Positions 35,447 to 44,949 of a stretch of 64,000 nucleotides of DNA are shown here, one piece after another. The translations under genes were made by a program, and so were the position numbers. A model generated the notes under the pieces. It saw only the letters and a list, made by a program, of their open reading frames with translations. It ran no database searches and was not told where the DNA came from. How positions within the stretch are numbered: position 1 is the stretch's first letter; every line of letters starts with the position of its first letter. Source of the DNA: Arenicellales bacterium (GTDB lineage: Bacteria; Pseudomonadota; Gammaproteobacteria; Arenicellales; JAJDZL01); contig OX638343.1 of assembly GCA_951813075.1 (NCBI GenBank), positions 614,149 to 678,148 on the forward strand, in the 5' to 3' direction.

Positions 35447-37200
35447 CCCAATTCCCAATGTCAGATTCGAACTCAGTTCTGAAAAAGGAAATCGTTGAAA
35501 GAACGCCGGTTTGCAAAACAGTCTTAAAGGGCATTCATCCTTTACTAGACAGAGTCTATAGAAATCGGGGCGTCAAGAGTCCAGAGGAACTGGATTATTC
35601 TTTGACAAACTTACTCCACCCGGCTGGGCTTGCAAATCTTGACGATGCCGTTCAAATTATTTTTGATGCTGTTCAGGCGGATGCATCAATTCTGATCGCT
35701 GGAGATTATGATGCCGACGGCGCGACCAGTTGCGCACTGGCATATCTGGTTCTCACAGCATTTGGAGCTCGACGTGTCGGATTCGCTTGCCCGGACCGCG
35801 TACAATTCGGTTATGGTTTATCAGAAAAATTCGTCCATTTTTTGTCCGAAACACAACCGGATTTGCTGATCACCGTAGACAATGGAATATCCAGTATCGG
35901 AGGGGTGAAACAGGCAAAGGAATATGGAATGACCGTAGTCGTCACTGACCATCATCTGCCAGGCGACAGTTTGCCTGAAGCCGATGCCATCGTAAATCCA
36001 CGTTTGTCAGAAGATCAGTTTGAAAGTAAAAATCTCGCGGGTGTCGGAGTCATCTTCTACGTTCTCTCAATGCTGAAGACCCGTCTGGTTGAGGACAATT
36101 GGTTTACCAACCAGGGAATCAAGGTTCCAAATATGGCTGACTATTTGGATTTGGTTGCACTCGGTACCATCGCTGATGTTGTTGCGTTGGATAGAAATAA
36201 TCGAATTCTTGTCGCTCAAGGACTGAAGCGAATCAATTCAGACAAATGTCGCATCGGTATCCGAGTATTGCTGGAATCCGGTCGTCGAACAATTGGTCAG
36301 ATCGTTGCTGAGGATCTCGCATTTGCAGCCGGTCCGCGATTGAATGCTGCAGGCCGGCTTGACGACATCAGTTACGGAATCAAGTGTTTGATCAGCAATG
36401 ATTATTCGGAAGTGTTGGAGTTACTCCAAAAAATCGACAATTTCAATGTTCAACGACGCAATCAGGAAAATCAAATGGTCAAACAAGCGCTGAGCCGTAT
36501 GGAACGACTGGAGAGTACCCTGGAAACGGACAAATTTTCGAACTGTCTAGTGGACAAAGATTGGCATTCTGGAATTGTCGGTCTGGTAGCGGCTCGTATT
36601 CGTGAACGTACCGGACGTCCTACGATTGTATTCGCACCGGATAATCAAGGAAACCTGCGTGGTTCTGGCCGATCCGTCTGGAATATCAATATTCGCGATG
36701 CCATAGCAGAAGTTACAAATTTGAATTCGAAGATTGTCGTTCAATTCGGTGGCCATGCCATGGCCGCGGGACTAACGATTGCTGAAAAGTCGTTCTCGGA
36801 ATTCAGCGACTATTTCGAAACCGTAATCGCCCAATATCGAGACCACAAACCAACCCACGATAGAATCCTGACGGATGGGGAGATCGAATCAATCGACGTC
36901 GCTACAGCAGAAGCGCTTCGTAACGGCGGTCCGTGGGGGCAAGCTTTTGAGATGCCATTATTCGAAGGTGAGTTTCAAATTGTCAGTTATCAAATTGTCA
37001 AGGAGATACACCTAAAAATGACGGTGCAATCAGTGAAGCATTGCAAAACAATTGACGCAATCTATTTCAGATATTTCCAATCGCACTCGGAATCTCCGGA
37101 TCTTTCCACATATAGATTGATATACAGACTGGAACTGAATGAGTTCAAGGGACGAAAGAAACCGCAACTGAATGTCCAACATATATATGAATGTGTATAA
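35443..37200 (+). CDS. recJ: Single-stranded-DNA-specific exonuclease RecJ
   Basis: 5'-3' exonuclease used in recombination and mismatch repair. DHH-family motifs are clear: motif I GDYDADG (87-93), motif II TVDNGISS, motif III TDHHLPG, followed by DHHA1 with GRSVWN/GGHAMAAG. The protein is 585 residues (E. coli 577). Two starts are possible: TTG at 35443 overlapping the hom stop (TTGA), and ATG at 35458. Neither has a strong ribosome site; the overlap pattern matches other junctions in this window. It is probably cotranscribed with hom. Confidence 0.93.
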   Translation: MTQFPMSDSNSVLKKEIVERTPVCKTVLKGIHPLLDRVYRNRGVKSPEELDYSLTNLLHPAGLANLDDAVQIIFDAVQADASILIAGDYDADGATSCALAYLVLTAFGARRVGFACPDRVQFGYGLSEKFVHFLSETQPDLLITVDNGISSIGGVKQAKEYGMTVVVTDHHLPGDSLPEADAIVNPRLSEDQFESKNLAGVGVIFYVLSMLKTRLVEDNWFTNQGIKVPNMADYLDLVALGTIADVVALDRNNRILVAQGLKRINSDKCRIGIRVLLESGRRTIGQIVAEDLAFAAGPRLNAAGRLDDISYGIKCLISNDYSEVLELLQKIDNFNVQRRNQENQMVKQALSRMERLESTLETDKFSNCLVDKDWHSGIVGLVAARIRERTGRPTIVFAPDNQGNLRGSGRSVWNINIRDAIAEVTNLNSKIVVQFGGHAMAAGLTIAEKSFSEFSDYFETVIAQYRDHKPTHDRILTDGEIESIDVATAEALRNGGPWGQAFEMPLFEGEFQIVSYQIVKEIHLKMTVQSVKHCKTIDAIYFRYFQSHSESPDLSTYRLIYRLELNEFKGRKKPQLNVQHIYECV

Positions 37201-37254
37201 CTGTATGCCAATCGGATAATTACAAGTCCATAATTTGCCAGTTCGGTTTGACAA

Positions 37255-38031
37255 ATGCTGATAGTTTTTGATATTGAAACAATTCCAGACCTTGAAGGGG
37301 GTCGGAAACTATATGGTCTCGACGGAATTGATGCGAAAGAGACGGCGAAGGCAATGCTTGCTACTCGTCGAACAAAAGTGCCTGATTCAGATTTTCTTCC
37401 TTTGCATCAACATCGCGTGGTAGCAATTTCGGTGGCGGCGCGATGGAGTAAGGACCAATTTGGAGTCAGATCACTAGGAGACCTGAATTCTGAAGAAAAG
37501 CAGATTGTCGAAAAATTCTTCGCTATCGTCGAAAAATCACCAACTCTCATTTCGTGGAACGGAAACGGTTTCGATCTGCCTGTGCTGCAGTATCGCGCGT
37601 TGGTGCACTCCATACCGAGTGTCACTTACTGGGATACTGGCGATTACAATAATGAATTCAAATGGAACAACTACCAAAGCCGCTATCACAAGCGTCACAT
37701 TGATCTGATGGACACTTTGTCAAAATTTCAGCCAAGGGCGTTCGCACCTTTGGACGAGATCTGCAAACTGATTGGGTTACCCGGCAAAATTGGAGTAGGG
37801 GGCGATAAGGTATTTGATTCCTATCTTGATGGAAAACTCCAGGAAATCCGGGAGTACTGTGAAATAGACGCCCTAAGTACCTATCTGGTCTATCTCAGAT
37901 TCGAGTTAATACGAGGAAACTACACTCCGCAACGCTACGAAAACGAACTGCAACTCGTCAGGAAGTGGCTGACTAACTCAAACCAAAATCACTTTCAAGA
38001 ATTTATCATTGCTTGGCAGTCGCAAGACTAA
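37255..38031 (+). CDS. Predicted 3'-5' exonuclease (PolB-like exonuclease family)
   Basis: A 258-residue DnaQ-fold exonuclease related to the proofreading domain of DNA polymerase II. ExoI motif DIETIP begins at residue 5, ExoII-type SWNGNGFDLPVL lies in the middle, and ExoIII-type YCEIDALSTYLVYLR at about 200-215 provides the remaining metal ligands. No polymerase domain is attached. It follows recJ by 54 nt in the same direction, consistent with a shared DNA-repair role, and converges on rne. Confidence 0.88.
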   Translation: MLIVFDIETIPDLEGGRKLYGLDGIDAKETAKAMLATRRTKVPDSDFLPLHQHRVVAISVAARWSKDQFGVRSLGDLNSEEKQIVEKFFAIVEKSPTLISWNGNGFDLPVLQYRALVHSIPSVTYWDTGDYNNEFKWNNYQSRYHKRHIDLMDTLSKFQPRAFAPLDEICKLIGLPGKIGVGGDKVFDSYLDGKLQEIREYCEIDALSTYLVYLRFELIRGNYTPQRYENELQLVRKWLTNSNQNHFQEFIIAWQSQD

Positions 38032-38040
38032 CGACATTGA

Positions 38041-40077
38041 CTAGGTTGAGCTGCCATCTTGGCGATCTGGCTGTACTTCCCGGCTCCTTTGTCTTTGCTG
38101 CCGCGGTTTCCTGTTACCCCTGTTACTGGAACTCCCTGTAGTTGATTTTGATCGATTCGTCGAATTCCCTTGACCTGACTTGCCCTGCTCATAATGGATC
38201 GAGTTTCCAGATGGCTTTGATCTAGTTCGTTTGGGCGGTGTCCTTCGTCTCGCTTGAGTAGTCGCTCGATCCTTGGTTTGAGGTTTCCTGCGCGGTCGTC
38301 GCGTCGTACCTTTTTCATTTTTTTGCGCAACGGATTTTTCCTTGCTTGACTCGTTGTCAACCTTAGGGACATCCGCTGGAACCTGATTCTCCCGTCCAGA
38401 ACCAAATATGGTCTTGACGACGCGCCTGAGCAATGGATCGGAAGATTTGCTTGTTTCGGAAATATTGAGTAAATCGGCCTGTCGCACAGCAGCGGCTTTT
38501 TCGTTGCTACCGGCTCGTATAAAGTTGTAAACTTCCGGTGGGCGGTCGGGCAGTTGCAATGTGTAACTGATTGCGGAATCCTTGTCATCCAATTCAGATG
38601 CTGTGAACTTCGCTATATGATGGTCTGGTGTCAACATCGAGCGCGTCGGAATGATCACAATTCTCGTGCCCATCTTGGATTCAATCATGTTCAGCTCATG
38701 CCGCTTTTCATTCACCAGGAATGTCGCCGCTTCTACCGGCAGATGCGCGTGAATCAGTTCCGTATTTTCTTTGAGTGCCTCTTCTTCGATAATTCGTAGA
38801 ATGCTCAGAGCGCTGGATGTCGTGCTCCGTATGAATCCGCGTCCTTTGCAGCGGGGACAAATATCATGGCTAGACTCTTCGATCGAGGAACGCAATCGTT
38901 GTCTGGACATTTCGAGCAGACCAAAACTGGAAATCCTACCGACCCGAGTTCGGGCACGATCGGATTCAACCGCCTCACTGATTCTCTTTTCGATTGTTCT
39001 GCGATTTCTCTTGTTGATCATATCGATCAGATCAATCACAATCAATCCTCCGATATCACGAACCCGCAGCTGTTTTGCAATATGATCTGCGGCTTCAAGA
39101 TTTGTCTGCAGTGCGGTTTCTTCGATATCAGCACCTTTTGTTGATCGTGCGGAGTTGACATCAATTGTGACCAAGGCTTCAGTCTGTTCGATGACGATAA
39201 CTCCGCCGTTTGGAAGCTTCACATTGCTTTCGAAAGCATCTTTAATTTGATGTTCAACCTGGTAGCGTGAAAATAATGGAACGGTATCAGTGTAGTGCTG
39301 GACCTGTACGTTTGTTGAAGGCAGTACATCTTTAACAAATATTTGAGTCTCCTTAAACAAATCTTCATTGTCAATCAGTATCTGATCAATATCTTCGCGC
39401 AGATAGTCACGCAACGCCCGCGCTACAAGGCTGCTTTCCTGATAAATCGGAAATGAAGTGTCTTTTGAATCCGCGGTGGATTCAATAATTTTCCATAGGC
39501 TGAGCAGGTATCTGAGATCTGCCTGGAAATTCGCTACTGTTTGTCCAATTCCAGCTGTCCGTGCAATGATTGAATGTCCCTCAGGCACTTCAAGCTGCGA
39601 CATGATCTCTTTCAGTTCGTGGCGATCTCCACCTCCGATCTGTCGGGATATTCCACCGCCTCGCGGGTTGTTCGGCAGTAAGACGAGATAGCGGCCAGCC
39701 AGACTGATGAATGTCGTGAGTGCAGCGCCTTTGGTGCCTCTTTCATTTTTCTCAACCTGAACGATCATGCTGTCACCGACATTGATGACATCTTGTATGC
39801 GGACTTGCTGCCCAGCCGAGACGGAAGGCGAAGATCGGTCGGAGAAGTAACTCCTTGATATGTCTTTCAAGGAGAGAAAGCCTTGTCTCTTTGCGCCGTA
39901 ATCTACAAAAACGGCTTCTAGACTTGGTTCGACTTTCGTTACTATTCCTTTGTAAATATTACCTCTTTTGTTTTCGTTGTTGGCAAACTCAATATCTAGA
40001 TCAACAAGCGTCTGCCCATCGACTATTGCAACCCGAAGTTCTTCCGAGTGGGTTGCGTTGAACAACATTCTTTTCAT
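38041..40077 (-). CDS. rne: Ribonuclease E, with short C-terminal tail
   Basis: Endonuclease that starts mRNA decay and processes rRNA and tRNA. S1 domain about 36-120; DNase I-like catalytic Asp306 and Asp349 correspond to E. coli D303 and D346; the zinc-link CPRC is at 407-410. The catalytic half ends near residue 540. The remaining about 140 residues are a basic, Arg/Lys/Ser/Gln-rich low-complexity tail, much shorter than the 530-residue scaffold of E. coli, so the degradosome-binding sites are probably reduced. GGAG lies 9-12 nt before the ATG. Divergent from rluC. RNase G was considered, but the tail and the neighbours favour RNase E. Confidence 0.93.
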   Translation of the reverse strand: MKRMLFNATHSEELRVAIVDGQTLVDLDIEFANNENKRGNIYKGIVTKVEPSLEAVFVDYGAKRQGFLSLKDISRSYFSDRSSPSVSAGQQVRIQDVINVGDSMIVQVEKNERGTKGAALTTFISLAGRYLVLLPNNPRGGGISRQIGGGDRHELKEIMSQLEVPEGHSIIARTAGIGQTVANFQADLRYLLSLWKIIESTADSKDTSFPIYQESSLVARALRDYLREDIDQILIDNEDLFKETQIFVKDVLPSTNVQVQHYTDTVPLFSRYQVEHQIKDAFESNVKLPNGGVIVIEQTEALVTIDVNSARSTKGADIEETALQTNLEAADHIAKQLRVRDIGGLIVIDLIDMINKRNRRTIEKRISEAVESDRARTRVGRISSFGLLEMSRQRLRSSIEESSHDICPRCKGRGFIRSTTSSALSILRIIEEEALKENTELIHAHLPVEAATFLVNEKRHELNMIESKMGTRIVIIPTRSMLTPDHHIAKFTASELDDKDSAISYTLQLPDRPPEVYNFIRAGSNEKAAAVRQADLLNISETSKSSDPLLRRVVKTIFGSGRENQVPADVPKVDNESSKEKSVAQKNEKGTTRRPRRKPQTKDRATTQARRRTPPKRTRSKPSGNSIHYEQGKSGQGNSTNRSKSTTGSSSNRGNRKPRQQRQRSREVQPDRQDGSST

Positions 40078-40489
40078 TTGTAAACTCTCCGGATTGCATC
40101 ACAATGGGAAATACCGTTGGGTTTAGCGCAAGCTTTGAATGATCAGAATGAAATGACTTTTCTTTCATAAACATGATGTACTACGCTGTGTAATGCAATT
40201 GACTATTTGTTTATGTGCCAAAAATTCAAATTTTGGCACGGAATTCATTAACTGTTGGGCGTTCCCGGTTCTGGGGGATTGATATTATTCGGCTAAATTC
40301 GTCTTTGATTGCGGTGTGTTCGACACTGCTGATTCAAACCGCCAATCTCTGGGATATTTCGTATCTGGCTGGTTTTTCAGCCGAAAGTTAAGTCATATTA
40401 TACTGAATAGTGTTATTTCTATCTGACTTGTTGTTATTTCTGGTTTTTCACCATTAGATTGTCCGAATCGCAGATACAGGTAAACTTTT
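40078..40489 (-). promoter_or_regulatory. rne leader/divergent promoter region with hairpin
   Basis: 412 bp without a gene between rne and rluC. An inverted repeat GTGCCAAAA (40215-40223) / TTTTGGCAC (40231-40239) with a 7-nt loop lies 138 nt before rne. In E. coli the long structured rne 5' leader is the target of autoregulation by RNase E; a similar function here is inferred from position only. A smaller GGCTG/CAGCC hairpin (40367-40382) lies nearer rluC. Confidence 0.4.
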
Positions 40490-41461
40490 TTGAATGTCGA
40501 AAAGATTGTGAAATCTCCAAGTGTTACGACCGTAGAAGTCGATCAGGATTCGGAAAATCGCCGACTCGACAATTTTATGATCAGCGAACTGCATGGCGTA
40601 CCCCGCAGCCACGTCTACTCTCTTATTCGAACTGGACAGGTTCGGGTGAACAGCAAACGCGCCAAACCCTATCAGCGGTTAAAGATTGGTGACCGTGTGA
40701 GAATTCCGCCTGTCAAAATCACAGAGAAATTGATGCCGCCGGACGTCAATCCGAATTTGAAAAAAGCCATGCGCAAAATAATCTTCGAAGATGAGAGTCT
40801 GATTGTCATTGACAAAGCCGCAGGCATTGCCGTCCATTCTGGTACCAACCACCGACTTGGACTTATCGAAGCAATGCGCATGGAGCGTCCAGACCTGGAT
40901 TATGTCGAATTGGTTCATCGCCTCGACAAGCACACATCTGGATTACTGCTATTGGCAAAAAATAAACGAACGCTGCGCGAACTGCACTCAATGTTGAGGC
41001 GCGACGCACAACACGAATTTTTGTTGACAAAAAATTATCTGGCATTGGTGAAAGGTGTCTGGCAGGGTGGCACACGTGAGATAAAAACTTCTGAATCTGA
41101 CGCGGTGGCTGGATCAAACCGCAGAAAGATGACAAAGAAGTCGTCTTTCAGTACTTTAAGACCGCTACAGCAATTTGCCGAATGCACTCTGATAGACATC
41201 ACTCTTCACACCGGTAAAACCCACCAAGCCAGAAGACACACCGTAGCGGCTGGATTTCCCATTGCGGGTGACCAGACTTACGGTGATCGCCGGTTCAACA
41301 CCAAGATGCGCAGTTTTGGATTGAGTAGAATGTTCCTGCATGCATACAAACTCACCTTTCCCCATCCGGCAAGAGACGAGTTGATCACGCTTGAATGTGC
41401 ATTGCCCGAGGAACTGACAGGTGTGCTTGAAATTCTAAAAAAACCTGCACTGACAAATTGA
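40490..41461 (+). CDS. rluC: 23S rRNA pseudouridine synthase RluC
   Basis: Makes pseudouridines in 23S rRNA (positions 955, 2504 and 2580 in E. coli). An N-terminal S4 RNA-binding domain (about 22-75) precedes the RsuA/RluA catalytic domain with HRLDKHTSG, Asp146 being the nucleophile. It is 323 residues, as in E. coli (319). The start is TTG at 40490, with AGG 9 nt upstream. Position next to rne supports RluC over RluD. The final codons overlap the next gene. Confidence 0.93.
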   Translation: MNVEKIVKSPSVTTVEVDQDSENRRLDNFMISELHGVPRSHVYSLIRTGQVRVNSKRAKPYQRLKIGDRVRIPPVKITEKLMPPDVNPNLKKAMRKIIFEDESLIVIDKAAGIAVHSGTNHRLGLIEAMRMERPDLDYVELVHRLDKHTSGLLLLAKNKRTLRELHSMLRRDAQHEFLLTKNYLALVKGVWQGGTREIKTSESDAVAGSNRRKMTKKSSFSTLRPLQQFAECTLIDITLHTGKTHQARRHTVAAGFPIAGDQTYGDRRFNTKMRSFGLSRMFLHAYKLTFPHPARDELITLECALPEELTGVLEILKKPALTN

Positions 41462-41835
41462 CAAAAGAAAACAATTGCGAACGAGTCATATGCGACTCTT
41501 CAAGTCTTGAATCAGAAGGTTTGGGACACAAGTTTGTTGTGCATCACAGCGGTCAGCAACTAAATTCATTTGTTCTTCGATTCCGTGGCAATGTCTATGG
41601 CTATTTGAACCAATGTCCCCATCTCTTTCTTGAACTGGACTATGAAGAAGGCGAGTTCTTCGATATATCCGGAGACTACATCATCTGTGCCAATCATGGT
41701 GCCTTGTTCGAACCCGAAAGCGGTAAGTGTGTTAGCGGACCTTGCTACGAGAGTTCACTGGAACCGATTCCAGTCATCGAATCCGATAGCGTGGTCATGC
41801 TTGACGACGATACCTACACCCTGGTTCAGGAATAG
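41458..41835 (+). CDS. Rieske [2Fe-2S] domain protein
   Basis: Small electron-transfer or ferredoxin-like protein, 125 residues. The iron-sulphur ligands are visible as CPH (Cys53, His55) and CANH (Cys77, His80), with a loop of 21 residues between them, as in soluble Rieske ferredoxins. No membrane segment or signal peptide is seen. The TTG start overlaps the rluC stop (TTGA), implying translational coupling. Its partner oxygenase or reductase is not adjacent, so the function is unknown. Tail-to-tail overlap with maf by 10 nt. Confidence 0.88.
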   Translation: MTKENNCERVICDSSSLESEGLGHKFVVHHSGQQLNSFVLRFRGNVYGYLNQCPHLFLELDYEEGEFFDISGDYIICANHGALFEPESGKCVSGPCYESSLEPIPVIESDSVVMLDDDTYTLVQE

Positions 41836-42458
41836 TGAACAGCATGAATACCTTGCGAAGCCTGCAACGGATGGACGTGTTCGACAGCCAGCATGTCTAT
41901 CAAGCGAATCAACGGCAGCCCCAAAAGAATATTTGGATCATTGCCGTCGAACTCCTCAAGTAGGGCGACCCCTAGTCCTTCCGAACGCAAGCTCCCACCG
42001 CAATCGTATGGTTGATCCAAGTCGATGTATTCGAGGATCATCGATTTTGTCAATTCACGAAATCGTACCCGGTAAGGCAACACATCTATCTGGCAATGAT
42101 TCGACTCGGAATTCAAAAGAGCAAGTCCGGTGAAAAGAGTCACATTTTGACCTGACGCTCTCTCCAATTGACCAATTGCATCATCGCGATCCGTCGGCTT
42201 ACCTGTTATCTTCCCGCCAACGACTGCGACCTGATCGGAACCGATAATCAGATGATGGCTGAATTTATCGGAAACTGATTCCGCTTTCTGCCTGGATAAC
42301 CGCCTTACCAACTCACTGGGCGACTCCTGCGGTAGCGGAGTTTCATCTATAAATGGCGTCACGGTCTCAAAATCCAATTTCAACTTGGATAAGACTGAGT
42401 ATCTTGCCGCGGATGCAGAGGCCAGAACGAGTCGGGGTTGTTTGTCTTCGTAATTCAC
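41826..42458 (-). CDS. maf: Maf-family nucleoside triphosphate pyrophosphatase
   Basis: Hydrolyses non-canonical or methylated nucleotides (the YceF subgroup acts on m7GTP), keeping them out of nucleic acids. The N-terminal LVLASASAARYSVL motif, the FIDETP segment and the HHLIIGSDQVAVV motif are the Maf signature. At 210 residues it is slightly longer than E. coli YceF (194). It starts at GTG (42458). In many gammaproteobacteria maf lies upstream of yceD-rpmF-plsX; here it is divergent from rpmF and yceD is absent. Confidence 0.9.
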   Translation of the reverse strand: MNYEDKQPRLVLASASAARYSVLSKLKLDFETVTPFIDETPLPQESPSELVRRLSRQKAESVSDKFSHHLIIGSDQVAVVGGKITGKPTDRDDAIGQLERASGQNVTLFTGLALLNSESNHCQIDVLPYRVRFRELTKSMILEYIDLDQPYDCGGSLRSEGLGVALLEEFDGNDPNILLGLPLIRLIDMLAVEHVHPLQASQGIHAVHYS

Positions 42459-42703
42459 AGAATAGACATTTCAAACCAAGTTCGGTATCGATACGATCAA
42501 CTCCCGTTGATCATTCAGACCCAGTCGGAACCTTCATCGGGATTGAGAAAATTTAGTAAAATTGCGCTGATATGACAGTTTGTCTCGTACCTTGATCGAA
42601 ATGTCATTCAACTCCTGTCTGCAAAACTAAGACAGTTGACGGTTCCCAAATATTTTAATTTAAACCAAATTCCAATTTTGATATCTGACCGTGAGGCGGT
42701 AAC

Positions 42704-42895
42704 GTGGCTGTACAGCAAAGAAAAAAATCCAAATCCAGGCGAAACATGCGGAGATCTCATGACTCGCTGGATTTGCCAACTCTTTCGATCGAACCTGAAA
42801 CAGGAGAACTGCACCGGCGCCATCATGTATCCAATGATGGATTCTATCGCGGTCGGCGCGTGCTACCCGAAGCCGCGCGTGAAGACGAAACCTGA
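42704..42895 (+). CDS. rpmF: 50S ribosomal protein L32
   Basis: A 63-residue ribosomal protein recognised by [20 protein letters not shown] and the [20 protein letters not shown] segment. Start is GTG at 42704 with GAGG 8 nt upstream. It stands directly before plsX as in most gammaproteobacteria. Upstream, 245 bp separate it from maf; no yceD-like frame is present there. Confidence 0.95.
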   Translation: MAVQQRKKSKSRRNMRRSHDSLDLPTLSIEPETGELHRRHHVSNDGFYRGRRVLPEAAREDET

Positions 42896-42963
42896 GTGAA
42901 ACTCGCGGCGGCATCTGAACCGCACAGCGATGCGCTTTAGACAACAAAATCCGGTTGGTATCC

Positions 42964-43980
42964 ATGGTGAACTCCATTGCCATTGACGCGATGGGAGGTG
43001 ATTTTGGGCCCGAGGTAACGGTGCCCGCAGCGCTGTCCGTACTGGAAACTACCCAGCAACTCAAGTTTGTCCTGATTGGCGATCAGGATCAGATTCACCA
43101 ACACCTGAAAAAAGCTGGTCCGAGCAGTTCTTCGCGAATCGAGGTGTATCACACTTCGGAAGTAGTGGAAATGGACGACCCTCCTGTGCATGCACTGCGG
43201 AGGAAAAAAAATTCGTCTCTAAGAGTCGCCGTCGATCTGGTAAAGGATGGCACCGCAAAAGCTTGTGTGAGCGCAGGTAATACAGGCGCATTGATGGCCA
43301 TTTCGCACTTCGTCCTTCGAACTTTCCCGGGTATCCATCGCCCGGCGATCATTTCCCCGATTCCCACGCTCAGCGGACATGTCAGCTTGCTCGATTTGGG
43401 AGCCAACGTGGATTGTTCATCCCAAGACTTACTTCAATTTGGCATAATGGGGTCAACTTTCGTCAAATTCACCGAACACATTGAGAATCCCCGAGTCGCG
43501 TTGCTGAATATCGGGGTTGAAGCCATAAAAGGTAATCAGATCATCAAGAAAGCGGCAGCGCTTTTTCAATCAAGCGAACTTAACTATCAGGGATTTGTGG
43601 AAGGTGATGCGATTTTTGATGGGAATGTTGACGTGATTGTCTGTGACGGATTTGCCGGCAATGTCGCTTTGAAGGCAAGTGAAGGCGTTTCCAAATTTAT
43701 TCAACATGCATTGCGGACAGAATTTCAAAAAAATTTCATGAGAAAAATTTCTGGCCTTATCGCAACACCTGTCATGAAGGGCGTGAAAGCGAGAATTGAT
43801 CCCAGGGTTTATAACGGTGCAGCATTGATTGGGCTTCAGGGCACCGTAATCAAGAGTCATGGAGGTGCTGATCAGCTGGCATTTTCATACGCGTTGCGAA
43901 AAGCACTTGTTGAGATTATCAACGATGTTCCGTCACATATCAATAATCGGGTAAGTGCCACCGCTGAGGTAACAGCATGA
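42964..43980 (+). CDS. plsX: Phosphate acyltransferase PlsX
   Basis: Makes acyl-phosphate from acyl-ACP for phospholipid synthesis. The N-terminal [19 protein letters not shown] is diagnostic, followed by [10 protein letters not shown] and [10 protein letters not shown]. The protein has 338 residues from the ATG at 42964; a TTG three codons earlier (42955) is possible. The stop overlaps the fabH start (ATGA). Part of the fatty-acid/phospholipid cluster. Confidence 0.95.
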   Translation: MVNSIAIDAMGGDFGPEVTVPAALSVLETTQQLKFVLIGDQDQIHQHLKKAGPSSSSRIEVYHTSEVVEMDDPPVHALRRKKNSSLRVAVDLVKDGTAKACVSAGNTGALMAISHFVLRTFPGIHRPAIISPIPTLSGHVSLLDLGANVDCSSQDLLQFGIMGSTFVKFTEHIENPRVALLNIGVEAIKGNQIIKKAAALFQSSELNYQGFVEGDAIFDGNVDVIVCDGFAGNVALKASEGVSKFIQHALRTEFQKNFMRKISGLIATPVMKGVKARIDPRVYNGAALIGLQGTVIKSHGGADQLAFSYALRKALVEIINDVPSHINNRVSATAEVTA

Positions 43981-44945
43981 CTTATGCAAGAATTGTTTCG
44001 ACGGGTAGTTATCTGCCGTCGAATCGCGTGTCGAACCATGATCTGGAAAAGATGGTCGACACAAGTCATGAATGGATCCTATCCCGTACCGGAATTGAGA
44101 ACAGACATATCGCGGAAGATCATGAGTCGACCAGTGATCTTGCAGAAAAAGCTGCGATTTCAGCACTGGAAGCCGCCAATTTGAGCCCTGACAGCATAGA
44201 CCTGATTGTTATAGCCACAACAACCGCTGACCAGGTGTTCCCCAGCAGCGCCTGCCTGTTGCAAGACCGGCTCGGAATAAAAGGGTGCCCGGCGTTTGAT
44301 GTTCAGGCCGTCTGCGCAGGTTTTATGTACGCACTCGACATCGCGGAAAAATTCATTCGAACAGCAAGCGCCACAAGAGCACTTGTGATCGGGGCAGAAA
44401 CCTTTTCCAGAATCATTGATTGGAAAGATCGTTCAACCTGTGTCCTTTTCGGTGACGGCGCAGGGGCTATTATTGTTGAAGCATCAGATACGCCAGGAAT
44501 TCATACAACTCATCTGCATGCGGACGGCCAATACAAGGATCTGCTTAGCGTACCGGTAGGTGTATCCAAAAACTTCAACAAGGTTGTCAATGGAAGTGCT
44601 TTCACGCAGATGCAGGGCGGGGAAGTGTTCAGAATTGCTGTCAAATGTATGGAGAAGGTCGCTGAAGAAGCCCTTGAAGCCAATGGAGTAGATATCGACA
44701 GCGTTGATTGGATGATTCCACATCAGGCCAATATGCGAATCATCACTGCGACTGCCAAACGCTTGGGCATACCAATGAGTAAAGTGATCGTCACGGTCAA
44801 CCAGCACGGCAACACATCTGCCGCATCCATTCCACTCGCATTTGACGTCGCGGTGCGTGATGGCCGAATCAAGCCCGGCGATCGAATTCTGATCGAAGGT
44901 TTCGGTGGCGGTTTTACTTGGGGTGCCGCTTTTCTGACTTATTGA
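43977..44945 (+). CDS. fabH: 3-oxoacyl-ACP synthase III
   Basis: Condenses acetyl-CoA with malonyl-ACP to begin fatty-acid chains. The catalytic triad is visible: Cys113 in AVCAGF, His in HQANMRI and Asn in [10 protein letters not shown]. The length, 322, is typical. It overlaps plsX by 4 nt and is followed after only 4 nt by fabG, leaving no room for fabD. Confidence 0.96.
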   Translation: MTYARIVSTGSYLPSNRVSNHDLEKMVDTSHEWILSRTGIENRHIAEDHESTSDLAEKAAISALEAANLSPDSIDLIVIATTTADQVFPSSACLLQDRLGIKGCPAFDVQAVCAGFMYALDIAEKFIRTASATRALVIGAETFSRIIDWKDRSTCVLFGDGAGAIIVEASDTPGIHTTHLHADGQYKDLLSVPVGVSKNFNKVVNGSAFTQMQGGEVFRIAVKCMEKVAEEALEANGVDIDSVDWMIPHQANMRIITATAKRLGIPMSKVIVTVNQHGNTSAASIPLAFDVAVRDGRIKPGDRILIEGFGGGFTWGAAFLTY

Positions 44946-44949
44946 GAAG

